64,000 nt of DNA from NCBI RefSeq assembly GCF_003419895.1, contig NZ_QPMM01000001.1:248001-312000 (forward strand), given 5' to 3'. Source of the stretch: Chitinophaga silvatica. GTDB lineage: Bacteria; Bacteroidota; Bacteroidia; Chitinophagales; Chitinophagaceae. The position numbers were made by a program, and so were the translations under genes. Below are positions 63,919-64,000 of this stretch, one piece after another. The notes below the pieces were generated by a model. The model had not been told where the DNA came from. It did not search any database and saw only the letters and a list, made by a program, of their open reading frames with translations. Each line of letters starts with the position of its first letter. Position 1 is the stretch's first letter.

Positions 63919-64000
63919 ATGAGAATTCTAAGCCTGACAGCCTCTGTAATTGTAGCAGCTTTATGTTTATCTGACCTGAATGCCTATTCCCAGATTGGCG
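63919..64000 (+). CDS. exported protein, N-terminal part (cut by window edge)
   Basis: ATG 63919 begins a frame with a signal peptide (MRILSL, then VIVAALCLSDLNAYSQ) that runs off the window end. It lies 22 bp after the WG-repeat gene and is likely in the same operon. The product cannot be told. Confidence 0.6.
   Translation, partial: MRILSLTASVIVAALCLSDLNAYSQIG

Overview
The window looks like chromosomal DNA of a Bacteroidota member, probably a Chitinophagaceae/Chitinophaga-type soil or plant-associated bacterium. Pointers seen directly are a SusC/SusD pair, TonB-dependent receptors with carboxypeptidase-regulatory-like N-termini, DUF3857 proteins, an exosortase N (XrtN) pair, several TAnnTTTG-type -7 promoter elements, AT-rich intergenic DNA and few clear Shine-Dalgarno sites. 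No rRNA, tRNA, CRISPR array, phage or intact transposase was recognised. The placement is an inference from gene content.

Layout. 1-2873: end of a TonB-dependent receptor, a beta-helix lipoprotein and a diheme cytochrome-like lipoprotein. 2983-5403: siderophore-type TonB receptor, then a large fold-back repeat (5485-5960). 6142-9928: a secreted propeller-like protein, a decayed LuxR-type regulator and a fasciclin/SusD fusion lipoprotein. 10075-12792: DbpA-like RNA helicase, a TetR regulator with its own operator, and peptidase E. 12979-29140: an arabinose/arabinan catabolic island with two GH51 arabinofuranosidases, araB-araD-araA, a sodium/sugar symporter, a Nudix-type AraR-like regulator, an aldose 1-epimerase lipoprotein and a convergent SusC/SusD pair. 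A shared operator-like palindrome lies in front of abf1, araB and abf2.

29475-39084: a DraRnl-type RNA ligase, the XrtN/VIT pair with a palindrome over its promoter, a small membrane protein, a monoacylglycerol-lipase-like hydrolase, two outer-membrane barrel proteins, an SDR and a cytosolic aldose-epimerase-like protein. 39143-45411: a TetR-controlled RND efflux operon (TolC, MFP, RND) with three copies of one operator. 45463-47130: an RsbQ-like hydrolase with a GAF/PAS protein that has no output domain. 47292-51187: an atypical HAD protein, a second Nudix-type regulator, a phosphodiesterase-like/alkaline phosphatase fusion and an RBBP9-like hydrolase. 51815-64000: QueG, a tandem DUF3857 pair (one with lost catalytic residues), a DUF937-OmpA fusion, ClpB, two WG-repeat proteins and the start of another secreted protein.

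How the genes work together. In the arabinose island, secreted GH51 enzymes would release L-arabinose, SusC/D would import oligosaccharides across the outer membrane, the epimerase would interconvert anomers, the symporter would bring the sugar into the cytoplasm, and AraA, AraB and AraD would convert it to xylulose 5-phosphate under the Nudix-type repressor. The most unusual items are the RsbQ-GAF/PAS pair without an output domain, the XrtN pair, the orphan fasciclin-SusD fusion, the dead/live DUF3857 pair and the 476-bp fold-back element.
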